Assembly (NCBI GenBank): GCA_023452965.1
Contig: JAEXUU010000268.1
Location: forward strand, 1-5,346
Direction: 5' to 3'
From: Pseudomonadota bacterium
GTDB taxonomy: Bacteria; Pseudomonadota; Alphaproteobacteria; Rhizobiales; Beijerinckiaceae
DNA length: 5,346 nt
A model generated the notes under the pieces. That model did no database searches. It was not told the origin of the DNA and saw only the letters and a list, made by a program, of their open reading frames with translations. Below, one piece after another: positions 1 to 5,175 of this stretch. Position 1 is the stretch's first letter; the number at the start of each line of letters is the position of its first letter. The translations under genes and the position numbers were made by a program.

Positions 1-1486
1 CGCAGAAGGTCTGGAGGCCCGGCCAGGCGCCGGTCGGCGCGCCGCTGGCGCGATTGGCATAGAGCACGCCGGCCTCGGCGGTCTCGAGGAATTCCTCCAG
101 CTCGGCCGGCGCGCCCGTGTAGACGCCGGCGGTCAGGCCATAGGGCACGGCATTGCCGCGCGCGATCGCATCGCCGAGATCGCTGAAGGTCCTGACCGTC
201 AGGAAGGGCATGAAGAGCTCGTCGCGGTGCAGGGCATGATCGTCCGGCAGGCCAGTGACGATCGCCGGACGGACATAGGCGCCGTGATCGTAGAGCCCGC
301 CGGTCAGCCGCTCGCCGCCATGGACCGTGCCGCCGGCCGCCGTCGCCTGCATCCGCGACGTCTCGAAGCGCTCCAGCGCCGCATCGCTGATCAGCGGCCC
401 CATGAAGCTCTCCCGCTCGCAGGGATCGCCGACGACAAGGGCGGCGGCCGCCGAGCGGAGCCGGTCGAGGAAAGCGTCGGCCAGCGTCTCGTGCAGGAAG
501 ACGACCGAGCCCGCCGAGCACTTCTGGCCCTGCAGGCCGAAAGCCGAGCGCAGCACGCCGGAGACGGCAGTATCGAGATCGGCGGAAGCGGTGACATAGG
601 TCGGGTTCTTGCCCCCCATCTCGGCCAGCACCGGGCGCGCATGCCGGCCGCCGCAACCGAATTCGCGCAGCATGCGCATGCCGACCGCGTGCGAACCGGT
701 GAAGGCGATGCCGTCGATGCCGGGATGAGCGGCGAGTGCCGCGCCGGTCTCGTTGCCGCCGCAGACCAGATTGAAGACGCCCGCTGGCAGGCCGGCCTCG
801 ATCAGGCAATCGGAGAGCAGGCGTCCGGTCAGCCCCGCCATCGGGCTCGGCTTGAACACGACCGTGTTGCCGGCGAGGAGCGCGCAGATCGACATGCCGA
901 GCGAGAGCGCGACCGGAAAGTTGAACGGCGCAATCACGGCGAAGACGCCGTAGGGCCGCAGCACGTCGAAGGTCTCCTCGCGCGGATTGGCGCGCGCCAG
1001 ATCGCGCCGGAAACCGTCGTTCGCCTCCATCTCGCCGGCGTAGAAGCGAATCAGGTCGATCGCCTCCTCGACCTCGCCGAGTGCTTCCATCCGCGACTTG
1101 CCGACTTCGAGCAGGCAGGCTGCGGCGACTTCGAACTTGCGGGCTTCCAGCAGGTCGGCCGCAGCACGCGCCAGCGCGACGCGACGCGGCCAGCCGAGAT
1201 CGCGCCAGCCGCGCTGAGCCGCCCTGGCGGCCGCGACGGCGCTGTCCACCTCTCGCGGCGACGCCGCGAAGAACCGGCCGAGGCTGAGCCTGCGATCGAT
1301 CGGGCATGGCGCGTCATAGGCGGTGCCCTCCGTGCTGTCGCGCCCGCCGACATGGTTCGGCCGTTCGAGGCCCAGTTGCCTGCCGCGCACTTCGGCAATG
1401 ACCTTGCCGAAATGCGCGTGAACGCCGGAAAAGTCCTCGGCGATGTTGGAGTAGGTCACGCGCGGCAAGGCGGCAACGTCGTTCAT
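1..1486 (-). CDS. Aldehyde dehydrogenase, P5C dehydrogenase-type (3' end cut by window)
   Basis: NAD(P)-dependent aldehyde dehydrogenase that would oxidise an aldehyde to its acid in the cytosol. About 495 codons are visible (complete codons from base 2), with no stop; the last 20-40 residues lie outside the window. Landmarks in order: EVGKSRMEALGEVEE at about 127-141, YAGEMEANDGF after it, PFNFP with the oxyanion Asn189, VVFKPSP with the cofactor-binding Lys212, FTGS, EMGGKN with the general-base Glu289, and GQKCSA with the catalytic Cys323. The spacings Asn-Lys 23 and Glu-Cys 34 match the ALDH superfamily. GQKCSA, MEANDGF and the near-terminal GAWPG stretch resemble 1-pyrroline-5-carboxylate dehydrogenases (glutamate semialdehyde oxidation in proline catabolism). 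No PutA proline dehydrogenase domain precedes it, and no proline gene is in view, so the substrate is open. ATG at 1484-1486 is chosen because a GGGAGGA ribosome site lies 6 nt upstream. Family is sure; subgroup is probable; substrate is inference. Confidence 0.93.
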   Translation of the reverse strand, partial: MNDVAALPRVTYSNIAEDFSGVHAHFGKVIAEVRGRQLGLERPNHVGGRDSTEGTAYDAPCPIDRRLSLGRFFAASPREVDSAVAAARAAQRGWRDLGWPRRVALARAAADLLEARKFEVAAACLLEVGKSRMEALGEVEEAIDLIRFYAGEMEANDGFRRDLARANPREETFDVLRPYGVFAVIAPFNFPVALSLGMSICALLAGNTVVFKPSPMAGLTGRLLSDCLIEAGLPAGVFNLVCGGNETGAALAAHPGIDGIAFTGSHAVGMRMLREFGCGGRHARPVLAEMGGKNPTYVTASADLDTAVSGVLRSAFGLQGQKCSAGSVVFLHETLADAFLDRLRSAAAALVVGDPCERESFMGPLISDAALERFETSRMQATAAGGTVHGGERLTGGLYDHGAYVRPAIVTGLPDDHALHRDELFMPFLTVRTFSDLGDAIARGNAVPYGLTAGVYTGAPAELEEFLETAEAGVLYANRASGAPTGAWPGLQTFC

Positions 1487-1490
1487 TCTC

Positions 1491-1498
1491 GTCCTCCC
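1491..1498 (-). promoter_or_regulatory. Shine-Dalgarno site of the aldehyde dehydrogenase
   Basis: On the minus strand the bases read GTCCTCCC in plus orientation, i.e. GGGAGGAC, a near-perfect anti-16S match. The GGAGG core lies about 6 nt before the ATG at 1486 and fixes that start codon. Confidence 0.8.
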
Positions 1499-1510
1499 AA
1501 GACAAAGCAC

Positions 1511-1533
1511 CCTGCCCTGTGACGCCGGGCAGG
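1511..1533. repeat. Inverted repeat in the leader of the aldehyde dehydrogenase
   Basis: Perfect 7-bp arms CCTGCCC (1511-1517) and GGGCAGG (1527-1533) surround a 9-nt spacer. The repeat lies 24 bp upstream of the aldehyde dehydrogenase start and 77 bp past the CYTH-CHAD stop on the same strand. No clear U-run follows it on the minus strand (GTGCTTTGTC), so it is a poor intrinsic terminator. It could be an operator for a dimeric regulator or a leader hairpin; chance is possible at this GC content. Confidence 0.4.
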
Positions 1534-1616
1534 TCGCAAACGATAGCCGTTCATGTGGCGCCCCGGCATGCGGCGCGTGCCTGCGGGCAATGCCGAAGGC
1601 TGCGGACTGGGCAAGC

Positions 1617-3218
1617 TCAGTTCCAGAATGGCTTCGCCGCCGCGAATTCCCGCCAGCGCTTCAAGAGCTTGCGGCTGGCGTCGAGCTCATGCCGGCGCTG
1701 CCAGCCAAGGACCGCACCGGCCGCGAAGTCCAGCTCCGGCCGGGCCTCGCCGCGCCGCAGTTCGGCAAGCAAGGGCTGCGTCGTCGCGACGTCGTTGGCC
1801 GCGCCGAGCACCTCCTGCAGCTTCTCCAGGCGGGCGAGATATTTGCGGGCGGCCGGCTGCTCGGCATAGAGCGGCAGGAAGAACTCGATCGTGTAGCGCA
1901 GCTTCTTCAGCGACAGCCTGAGCTCGTGGCGGGCTTCCGGCGCCAGCTTGGCAAAATGCCGACCGCGCCGCAGCGCCTTGCGGTGGCTGCGCGCCAGCAC
2001 CCGCCCGGCAAAGGCGCCGACCGGCTCGGCCAGCACCGTCAGCGCCTCGCTGGCGATGCCGTTGCGCCAGCCGCGTCGCTCGATCAGGACGCCGAAAGCA
2101 AGGAGGAAGCGGTTGACCTTCCGGCTGGCGAGCGCGGCGTGGACGGCGGCATAGCTTTCGGCCTGCATCGGCCGCGCCGCCTCCTGCAGGCTCGAAAGGT
2201 CGATGTCGGTCAGCCCTTCGGCGGTGATGTCCGGCAACGTCTGCGTGATGAAGACGTCCCAGTTGCGGGCCGGGCCGAGCACATGCGCAAGGCGCTTGGC
2301 CTCCGCTGCGATCGGCTCCAGCGCCGGCGGCGCCAGTTCGCGTCCGAATAGCGAGAAGGCGGTACGCAGGCGGCGCAGCGAGACCCGCATCTGGTGAACC
2401 GCCTCGGGCAGGCCACCGGCAGCGGCCGGGCCGAGATTGGCGATGAGGTGGCGGTAGCCATTGCCGAGAATCGTCGCGATGGCGGCATCGACATTGTCGC
2501 CCGCCGCGAGTGCGACGGGCTTTGCCTTCTGCGCCTGCAAGGGCAGGTCGAAGGCGAGCCGGCAGCCGCGCGCCGCCTTGCTCGCGGTTTCGACCCGCAA
2601 GGGCGCGATGTCGAGCAGTGCGTGCCCGAACTCGTAGAGCGCCGCCGCCTCGCCCGACTTCAGCTCAAGCTCGACCTCGCAGAGCGGCAAACGCCGGTCG
2701 GCGATCTCGATCGCCCCATCGTCAAGCGCCAGCTCGATCTCGGCGCCGCCGAAATCGAGCTTCTGAACCCGGCGGCGCACCTTGGTGGCGAAGGCCGGCG
2801 CGAGCGACGTGGCCGGCAGGGAGACGAGCGGCTCGCCGATTTCGGCCAGCGGCAGCAGGCTGAGGTCGAGCTTCTCGTCCGGTAGGTTCACCTCCCATTC
2901 GTCCCGCGCCAGCGGGTCACCCGACTTATTGGCTCGCTTCACGGTCTGGACATGACGCCGGCCACTGCGCCGTACCCGCAGGGAAAGGCCGTTGCGGTCG
3001 AGCAGGCGATCCGGCGTGTCGTAGTAGACCGCCTCGAGCCGGCGTACGACGCCGCGATTGCGGGCGTGCCGTGCGATCAACTCGGCATCGCGCAGGGTCG
3101 CCAGCGCTTCGGCCGAGCCGGCAAGCTTGAGTTCCACTTCGCGCGGCGCAGCCTTCGCCGGCGACGAAACATCGTCCGACTGCGGCTCCTTCGCGTCGGG
3201 GTTCGGGTTGGCTTCCAA
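1617..3218 (-). CDS. CYTH and CHAD domain protein, predicted inorganic triphosphatase
   Basis: A 533-residue two-domain protein. Residues about 26-225 form a CYTH (triphosphate tunnel) domain: the ExExK signature is E27, E29, K31 (EVELK), followed by YYDTPDRLL (65-73), LSLRVRRSG (78-86), QTVK (91-94), RDEWEV (105-110), EVELELKSG (181-189) and SKAARG (213-218). These charged strands line the tunnel that binds triphosphate and metal in the family. Residues about 240-525 form a CHAD domain of two helical halves with the conserved histidines and basic helices AVHQMRVSLRRLR (H275) and RHELRLSLKKLR (H431). CHAD domains bind polyphosphate, and E. coli YgiF with the same order hydrolyses inorganic triphosphate. 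No signal peptide or membrane segment is seen; the first 25 residues are a polar, probably disordered tail. The start is TTG (3216-3218), chosen because AAGGAG lies 5 nt upstream. It stops with TGA at 1617-1619. The exact substrate is inferred. Confidence 0.93.
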   Translation of the reverse strand: MEANPNPDAKEPQSDDVSSPAKAAPREVELKLAGSAEALATLRDAELIARHARNRGVVRRLEAVYYDTPDRLLDRNGLSLRVRRSGRRHVQTVKRANKSGDPLARDEWEVNLPDEKLDLSLLPLAEIGEPLVSLPATSLAPAFATKVRRRVQKLDFGGAEIELALDDGAIEIADRRLPLCEVELELKSGEAAALYEFGHALLDIAPLRVETASKAARGCRLAFDLPLQAQKAKPVALAAGDNVDAAIATILGNGYRHLIANLGPAAAGGLPEAVHQMRVSLRRLRTAFSLFGRELAPPALEPIAAEAKRLAHVLGPARNWDVFITQTLPDITAEGLTDIDLSSLQEAARPMQAESYAAVHAALASRKVNRFLLAFGVLIERRGWRNGIASEALTVLAEPVGAFAGRVLARSHRKALRRGRHFAKLAPEARHELRLSLKKLRYTIEFFLPLYAEQPAARKYLARLEKLQEVLGAANDVATTQPLLAELRRGEARPELDFAAGAVLGWQRRHELDASRKLLKRWREFAAAKPFWN

Positions 3219-3223
3219 ATCGG

Positions 3224-3229
3224 CTCCTT
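3224..3229 (-). promoter_or_regulatory. Shine-Dalgarno site that selects a TTG start (CYTH-CHAD)
   Basis: Plus-strand CTCCTT is AAGGAG on the coding strand, 5 nt before TTG at 3216-3218. This strong site supports the rare TTG start. No ATG or GTG lies nearby in the same frame upstream, and the ExExK motif is at residue 27, a reasonable distance. Confidence 0.75.
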
Positions 3230-3247
3230 TTGCGAGACCGCGGGTCA

Positions 3248-3279
3248 GCGCCCGGCGAAAGACTAGCCTCGCCGGGCGC
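3248..3279. repeat. 11-bp perfect inverted repeat between dioxygenase and CYTH-CHAD genes
   Basis: Arms GCGCCCGGCGA (3248-3258) and TCGCCGGGCGC (3269-3279) are exact reverse complements around a 10-nt loop. It is the strongest hairpin in the window. On the coding (minus) strand it follows the dioxygenase stop by about 50 nt and ends about 20 nt before the CYTH-CHAD ribosome site. No U-run follows on either strand, so it is not a canonical intrinsic terminator; it could be a U-poor terminator of a GC-rich genome, an mRNA-stabilising hairpin or a leader element. Confidence 0.65.
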
Positions 3280-3290
3280 GAACTGTCACC

Positions 3291-3306
3291 CTGTCCTTCC
3301 GGACAG
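3291..3306 (-). repeat. 6-bp hairpin with GGAA (GNRA) tetraloop downstream of dioxygenase stop
   Basis: CTGTCC (3291-3296) and GGACAG (3301-3306) are exact inverted arms around 4 nt. Read as minus-strand RNA the loop is GGAA, which fits the stable GNRA tetraloop class. It sits 25 bp past the dioxygenase stop codon and 11 bp before the 11-bp inverted repeat, so the two may form a tandem 3' structure. Confidence 0.45.
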
Positions 3307-3315
3307 ACCCCAGGG

Positions 3316-3327
3316 GCGACATGTCGC
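3316..3327. repeat. 12-bp perfect palindrome next to the dioxygenase stop
   Basis: GCGACATGTCGC is its own reverse complement and starts 4 bp beyond the dioxygenase TGA (3332-3334). With no loop it is more like a protein-binding dyad than an RNA hairpin. It is the third dyad in this 113-bp gap. Chance cannot be excluded. Confidence 0.4.
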
Positions 3328-3331
3328 AGCG

Positions 3332-4126
3332 TCAGAGCGCCTGCCGGATTGCGGCCTCGACGGGCGAGTAGGCGCCATCCTCCCGGTCTAGCCTCAACGG
3401 CTCGCGCGGCAGCAAGGGCGGCTGCGCCAGGAAGCGCGGCCTCGTACCGCGATGCGGTTGCGCGGAATGCACCAGGAAAGGATGGCAGAGATAGACCGTG
3501 CCGGCCTGCCCCGTCGCCAACACTTCCTCGCGCGCGGCACTGCCGGCGAAGCCGGCGGCGACGAGGCCGCGCAGCGACAAGCCGGCCTCGCCCGCCAGCG
3601 CTAGCTGGCGGGCGATGTCATGGTGCGAGCCCGCCCGGATACGCGTCGGCGCGTCCTCCTCGCCGACGTCCGAGAACAGGAAGAGCATCAGCAGCGCCCT
3701 GCCCTTCGAGGCGAGATTGACGCGCCAGTTCATGAAATCCGGATCGTCGAAGCCGAAGCTGACATCGACATGCCAGCCGGCATCGCCGGGATCCTCCGGC
3801 GAGGGAAAACGCACCGGGAAGGTGCCCATCGCGCGACAAGGCAGCCAGCGCCCGGCGCCGACGAGCTGGTCGAAGGCGCCCTGCAGGCGCGGGGTGTTCG
3901 CCGCCGCGACGAAGGGCGCGTCGCTGTACATGCCGAGCCGAATGACCGGCTTCGTCCAGCTCGCGGGATCGCAGGGATCGCAGCCGAGATCGCGCCAGAG
4001 GATGGCGCGTGCCGCCTCGGCGAGCTCAGGCGGGAAGGCATGGTCGATGCGGACGAAGCCGCGTTCCACGAAATGGGCGATCTGCGCATCGTCGAGGACG
4101 CGTGCACCGGATTCAGGGTGAGCCAT
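3332..4126 (-). CDS. Phytanoyl-CoA dioxygenase (PhyH) family protein
   Basis: A complete 264-residue protein, within the usual 250-300 for bacterial PhyH members. Enzymes of this family use Fe(II), O2 and 2-oxoglutarate to hydroxylate a small molecule in the cytosol, releasing succinate and CO2. The facial triad is visible: the HxD motif WHVDVS gives H119 and D121, and the distal histidine is H220 in HPFLVHSAQPH. R231 in RGTRPRF, 11 residues after H220, fits the 2-oxoglutarate-anchoring arginine. The N-terminal LDDAQIAHFVERGFVRIDHAFP is a typical PhyH opening. No signal peptide or membrane helix is seen. The ATG at 4124-4126 is chosen because the PhyH opening begins directly after it; the upstream Shine-Dalgarno is weak. 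The gene ends with TGA. It diverges from the phosphoesterase gene across about 296 bp, and CYTH-CHAD follows 113 bp downstream. Substrate unknown: family members act on phytanoyl-CoA, ectoine, phosphonates, halogenation targets and others, and no neighbour decides between them. Confidence 0.92.
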   Translation of the reverse strand: MAHPESGARVLDDAQIAHFVERGFVRIDHAFPPELAEAARAILWRDLGCDPCDPASWTKPVIRLGMYSDAPFVAAANTPRLQGAFDQLVGAGRWLPCRAMGTFPVRFPSPEDPGDAGWHVDVSFGFDDPDFMNWRVNLASKGRALLMLFLFSDVGEEDAPTRIRAGSHHDIARQLALAGEAGLSLRGLVAAGFAGSAAREEVLATGQAGTVYLCHPFLVHSAQPHRGTRPRFLAQPPLLPREPLRLDREDGAYSPVEAAIRQAL

Positions 4127-4148
4127 TGATTGACGTCTTTCGATATCG

Positions 4149-4183
4149 GCCAGCCAAGACGCCCGCCGCGCGGGCAGGCTGGC
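4149..4183. repeat. Two-tier hairpin just upstream of the dioxygenase start
   Basis: Outer arms GCCAGCC (4149-4155) and GGCTGGC (4177-4183) pair exactly. Inside them GCCCGC (4161-4166) and GCGGGC (4170-4175) pair around a 3-nt loop, separated from the outer stem by AAGAC on one side and a single A on the other. Thirteen base pairs in 35 nt is strong for its size. Its edge is 22 bp from the dioxygenase ATG, so it lies in the probable 5' leader or promoter. It could be a leader hairpin masking translation or a dyad operator. Confidence 0.55.
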
Positions 4184-4193
4184 AAAGGACCTC

Positions 4194-4212
4194 CGGACGC
4201 AAGGCGCGTCCG
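4194..4212. repeat. 7-bp inverted repeat in the divergent region
   Basis: Arms CGGACGC (4194-4200) and GCGTCCG (4206-4212) pair exactly around AAGGC. TTTGCGG follows on the plus strand, which is too short a T-run for an intrinsic terminator, and no plus-strand gene precedes it. It lies 10 bp from the two-tier hairpin. Confidence 0.4.
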
Positions 4213-4221
4213 TTTGCGGTA

Positions 4222-4364
4222 CCGGAGCGCCTTTGGCGCCTCAGGCCCGCACGAAGGTCAGGCGAGATCGAAGACTGCGAACATCATCATGGTGCGGGCA
4301 GTATCGCAGCCCCAGCTTGCACGATCAACCCGTGCCCGGCCGCCTGAGCCGAAAGGCGCACTGG
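4222..4364. repeat. Nested long-range imperfect inverted repeat, possible structured RNA
   Basis: Several collinear pairings enclose a central stretch: 4222-4234 with 4352-4364 (12 of 13 positions pair, one G-U, one A-A mismatch), CTCAGGC 4240-4246 with GCCTGAG 4342-4348 (7 bp), GCACG 4249-4253 with CGTGC 4331-4335 (5 bp), and further in CTGCGA 4275-4280 with TCGCAG 4304-4309 (6 bp). The pairing order is consistent with one folded molecule of about 143 nt. It ends 58 bp before the phosphoesterase start. It matches no known RNA family that I recognise; GC-rich DNA produces chance pairing, so this remains a candidate. Confidence 0.35.
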
Positions 4365-4422
4365 CCAAGCCGGCATTCGCGCTGCCAGATAGGCCAAAGC
4401 CAGCGGACCCGCCTCGCCCGAC

Positions 4423-5163
4423 ATGCGCATCGCCGTTCTCTCGGACATCCACGCGAACCGCGAGGCACTGGAGGCGGTGCTGGAGGCGGTGAGCCATCTG
4501 CGGCCGGATCGGCTCGTGTTGCTCGGCGACATCGTCGGCTACGGACCCGATCCCGGCTTCGCCGTCGATATGGCGACCAGGCTCGTCTCGGCCGGCGCGC
4601 TCTGCATCCTCGGCAACCATGACGAGGCCGCCGTGCACGGCCCCGTCGGCATGACGCCACATGCCCGTGAAGCAGCCCTATGGACGCGCGCGCAGCTTTC
4701 GCCGGAGCAGCGCGGTTTCCTCGCAGCGCTGCCGTTCTCAGTGACGATCGGCGACACGCTCTTCGTCCATGCGAGCGCGCGGACGCCGGCCGACTGGCCC
4801 TATGTCACGGACGCTCATGCCGCCGGACAATGTCTCGCCGCCAGCGAAGCCTCGCTGATCGTCTGCGGGCATACCCATATCCCGGCGCTGTTCTACGCCA
4901 GGCCGGGCCGCGAGCCGGTGAAGTTCACGCCGCGCCGCAACCTCGCCGCGCCGCTCTCGGCGCTGCGGCGGCACGTGCTGGTGGTCGGTGCCGTCGGCCA
5001 GCCGCGCGATGGCGACCCGGCGGCCTGTTTCGCCTTGCTCGACACCGATCTCGCCGAGGTGACGATGGTTCGCGTGCCCTATGACATGCAGGCGACCGCC
5101 CGCAAGATCGCCGCCGCCGGACTGCCGGAATGGCTCGGCATGCGCCTGCTGATCGGCCGCTGA
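4423..5163 (+). CDS. Calcineurin-like metallophosphoesterase (YfcE/MJ0936-like, Metallophos_2 type)
   Basis: A complete 246-residue cytosolic phosphoesterase with a two-metal centre. All motifs are present in order: SDIH (D8, H10), LGDIVGYGP (D36), GNHD (N65, H66, D67), FVHAS (H116) and GHTH (H150, H152). The later VGAVGQPRDGDP (188-199) and the ending with GLPEWLGMRLLIGR are typical of small bacterial and archaeal phosphodiesterases of this subgroup, sometimes annotated ApaH/Ser-Thr phosphatase-like. Family enzymes cleave phosphomono- or diesters; the natural substrate here is unknown, and protein phosphatase activity is only suggested by the downstream kinase gene. The ATG at 4423 is chosen because MRIAVLSDIHAN is the standard N-terminus, with the first strand beginning at residue 2. 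No good Shine-Dalgarno precedes it. The stop TGA (5161-5163) runs into the ribosome site of the next gene. Confidence 0.95.
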   Translation: MRIAVLSDIHANREALEAVLEAVSHLRPDRLVLLGDIVGYGPDPGFAVDMATRLVSAGALCILGNHDEAAVHGPVGMTPHAREAALWTRAQLSPEQRGFLAALPFSVTIGDTLFVHASARTPADWPYVTDAHAAGQCLAASEASLIVCGHTHIPALFYARPGREPVKFTPRRNLAAPLSALRRHVLVVGAVGQPRDGDPAACFALLDTDLAEVTMVRVPYDMQATARKIAAAGLPEWLGMRLLIGR

Positions 5164-5170
5164 GGGAGAA
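5164..5170 (+). promoter_or_regulatory. Shine-Dalgarno site of the kinase gene, abutting the upstream stop
   Basis: GGGAGAA begins directly after the phosphoesterase TGA and ends 5 nt before ATG at 5176-5178. Ribosomes terminating on the upstream gene would be at the start site, which favours coupled translation and a shared transcript. Confidence 0.7.
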
Positions 5171-5175
5171 CTGGA

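Larger units (their letters stand above)
4127..4422. promoter_or_regulatory. Divergent intergenic region with several inverted repeats
   Basis: The 296 bp between the starts of the dioxygenase (minus) and the phosphoesterase (plus) must hold promoters for both. I see no credible sigma-70 -35/-10 pair: a TTGACG at 4130-4135 is on the plus strand, pointing away from the dioxygenase, and has no partner -10. An 8-bp palindrome CGATATCG lies at 4141-4148. The rest holds the hairpins listed separately at 4149-4183, 4194-4212 and 4222-4364. No short open frame here has a ribosome site together with a recognisable product. Confidence 0.6.

Noticed and set aside
601..680. Possible frameshift in the aldehyde dehydrogenase before EMGGKN
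   Set aside because: Re-reading the bases shows a continuous frame through the CGGRHARPVLAEMGGKN segment; the apparent shift was a miscount in a run of GGC/CCG.
227..1522. 431-codon plus-strand open frame opposite the aldehyde dehydrogenase
   Set aside because: It is a GC-driven antisense shadow: the translation is rich in Arg, Ala and Gly without domains, while the opposite strand encodes a complete set of ALDH motifs at correct spacing.
1511..1533. Intrinsic terminator for CYTH-CHAD
   Set aside because: The stem is only 7 bp and is not followed by a U-run on the minus strand, so it is kept only as an inverted repeat.
1590..2885. Long plus-strand open frames (253 and 163 codons) opposite the CYTH-CHAD gene
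   Set aside because: They lie entirely antisense to a recognisable two-domain protein, and the translations show no family motif.
3966..3983. Tandem 9-bp direct repeat GGATCGCAG in the dioxygenase gene
   Set aside because: It encodes CDPCDP at residues 49-54, where related PhyH proteins as I recall them have a similar D-P-x-D-P stretch of the same length, so it need not be a duplication.
3620..4129. 169-codon plus-strand open frame opposite the dioxygenase
   Set aside because: Antisense shadow of a gene with an intact iron-binding triad; no recognisable product.
4258..4290. Ten-codon minus-strand frame beginning with three ATG codons in the intergenic region
   Set aside because: No ribosome site and no recognisable leader-peptide logic (no run of regulatory codons); most likely chance.
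4258..4662. 134-codon minus-strand frame overlapping the phosphoesterase N-terminus and the divergent region
   Set aside because: Most of it is antisense to the conserved SDIH, GD and GNHD motifs; no supporting family features.
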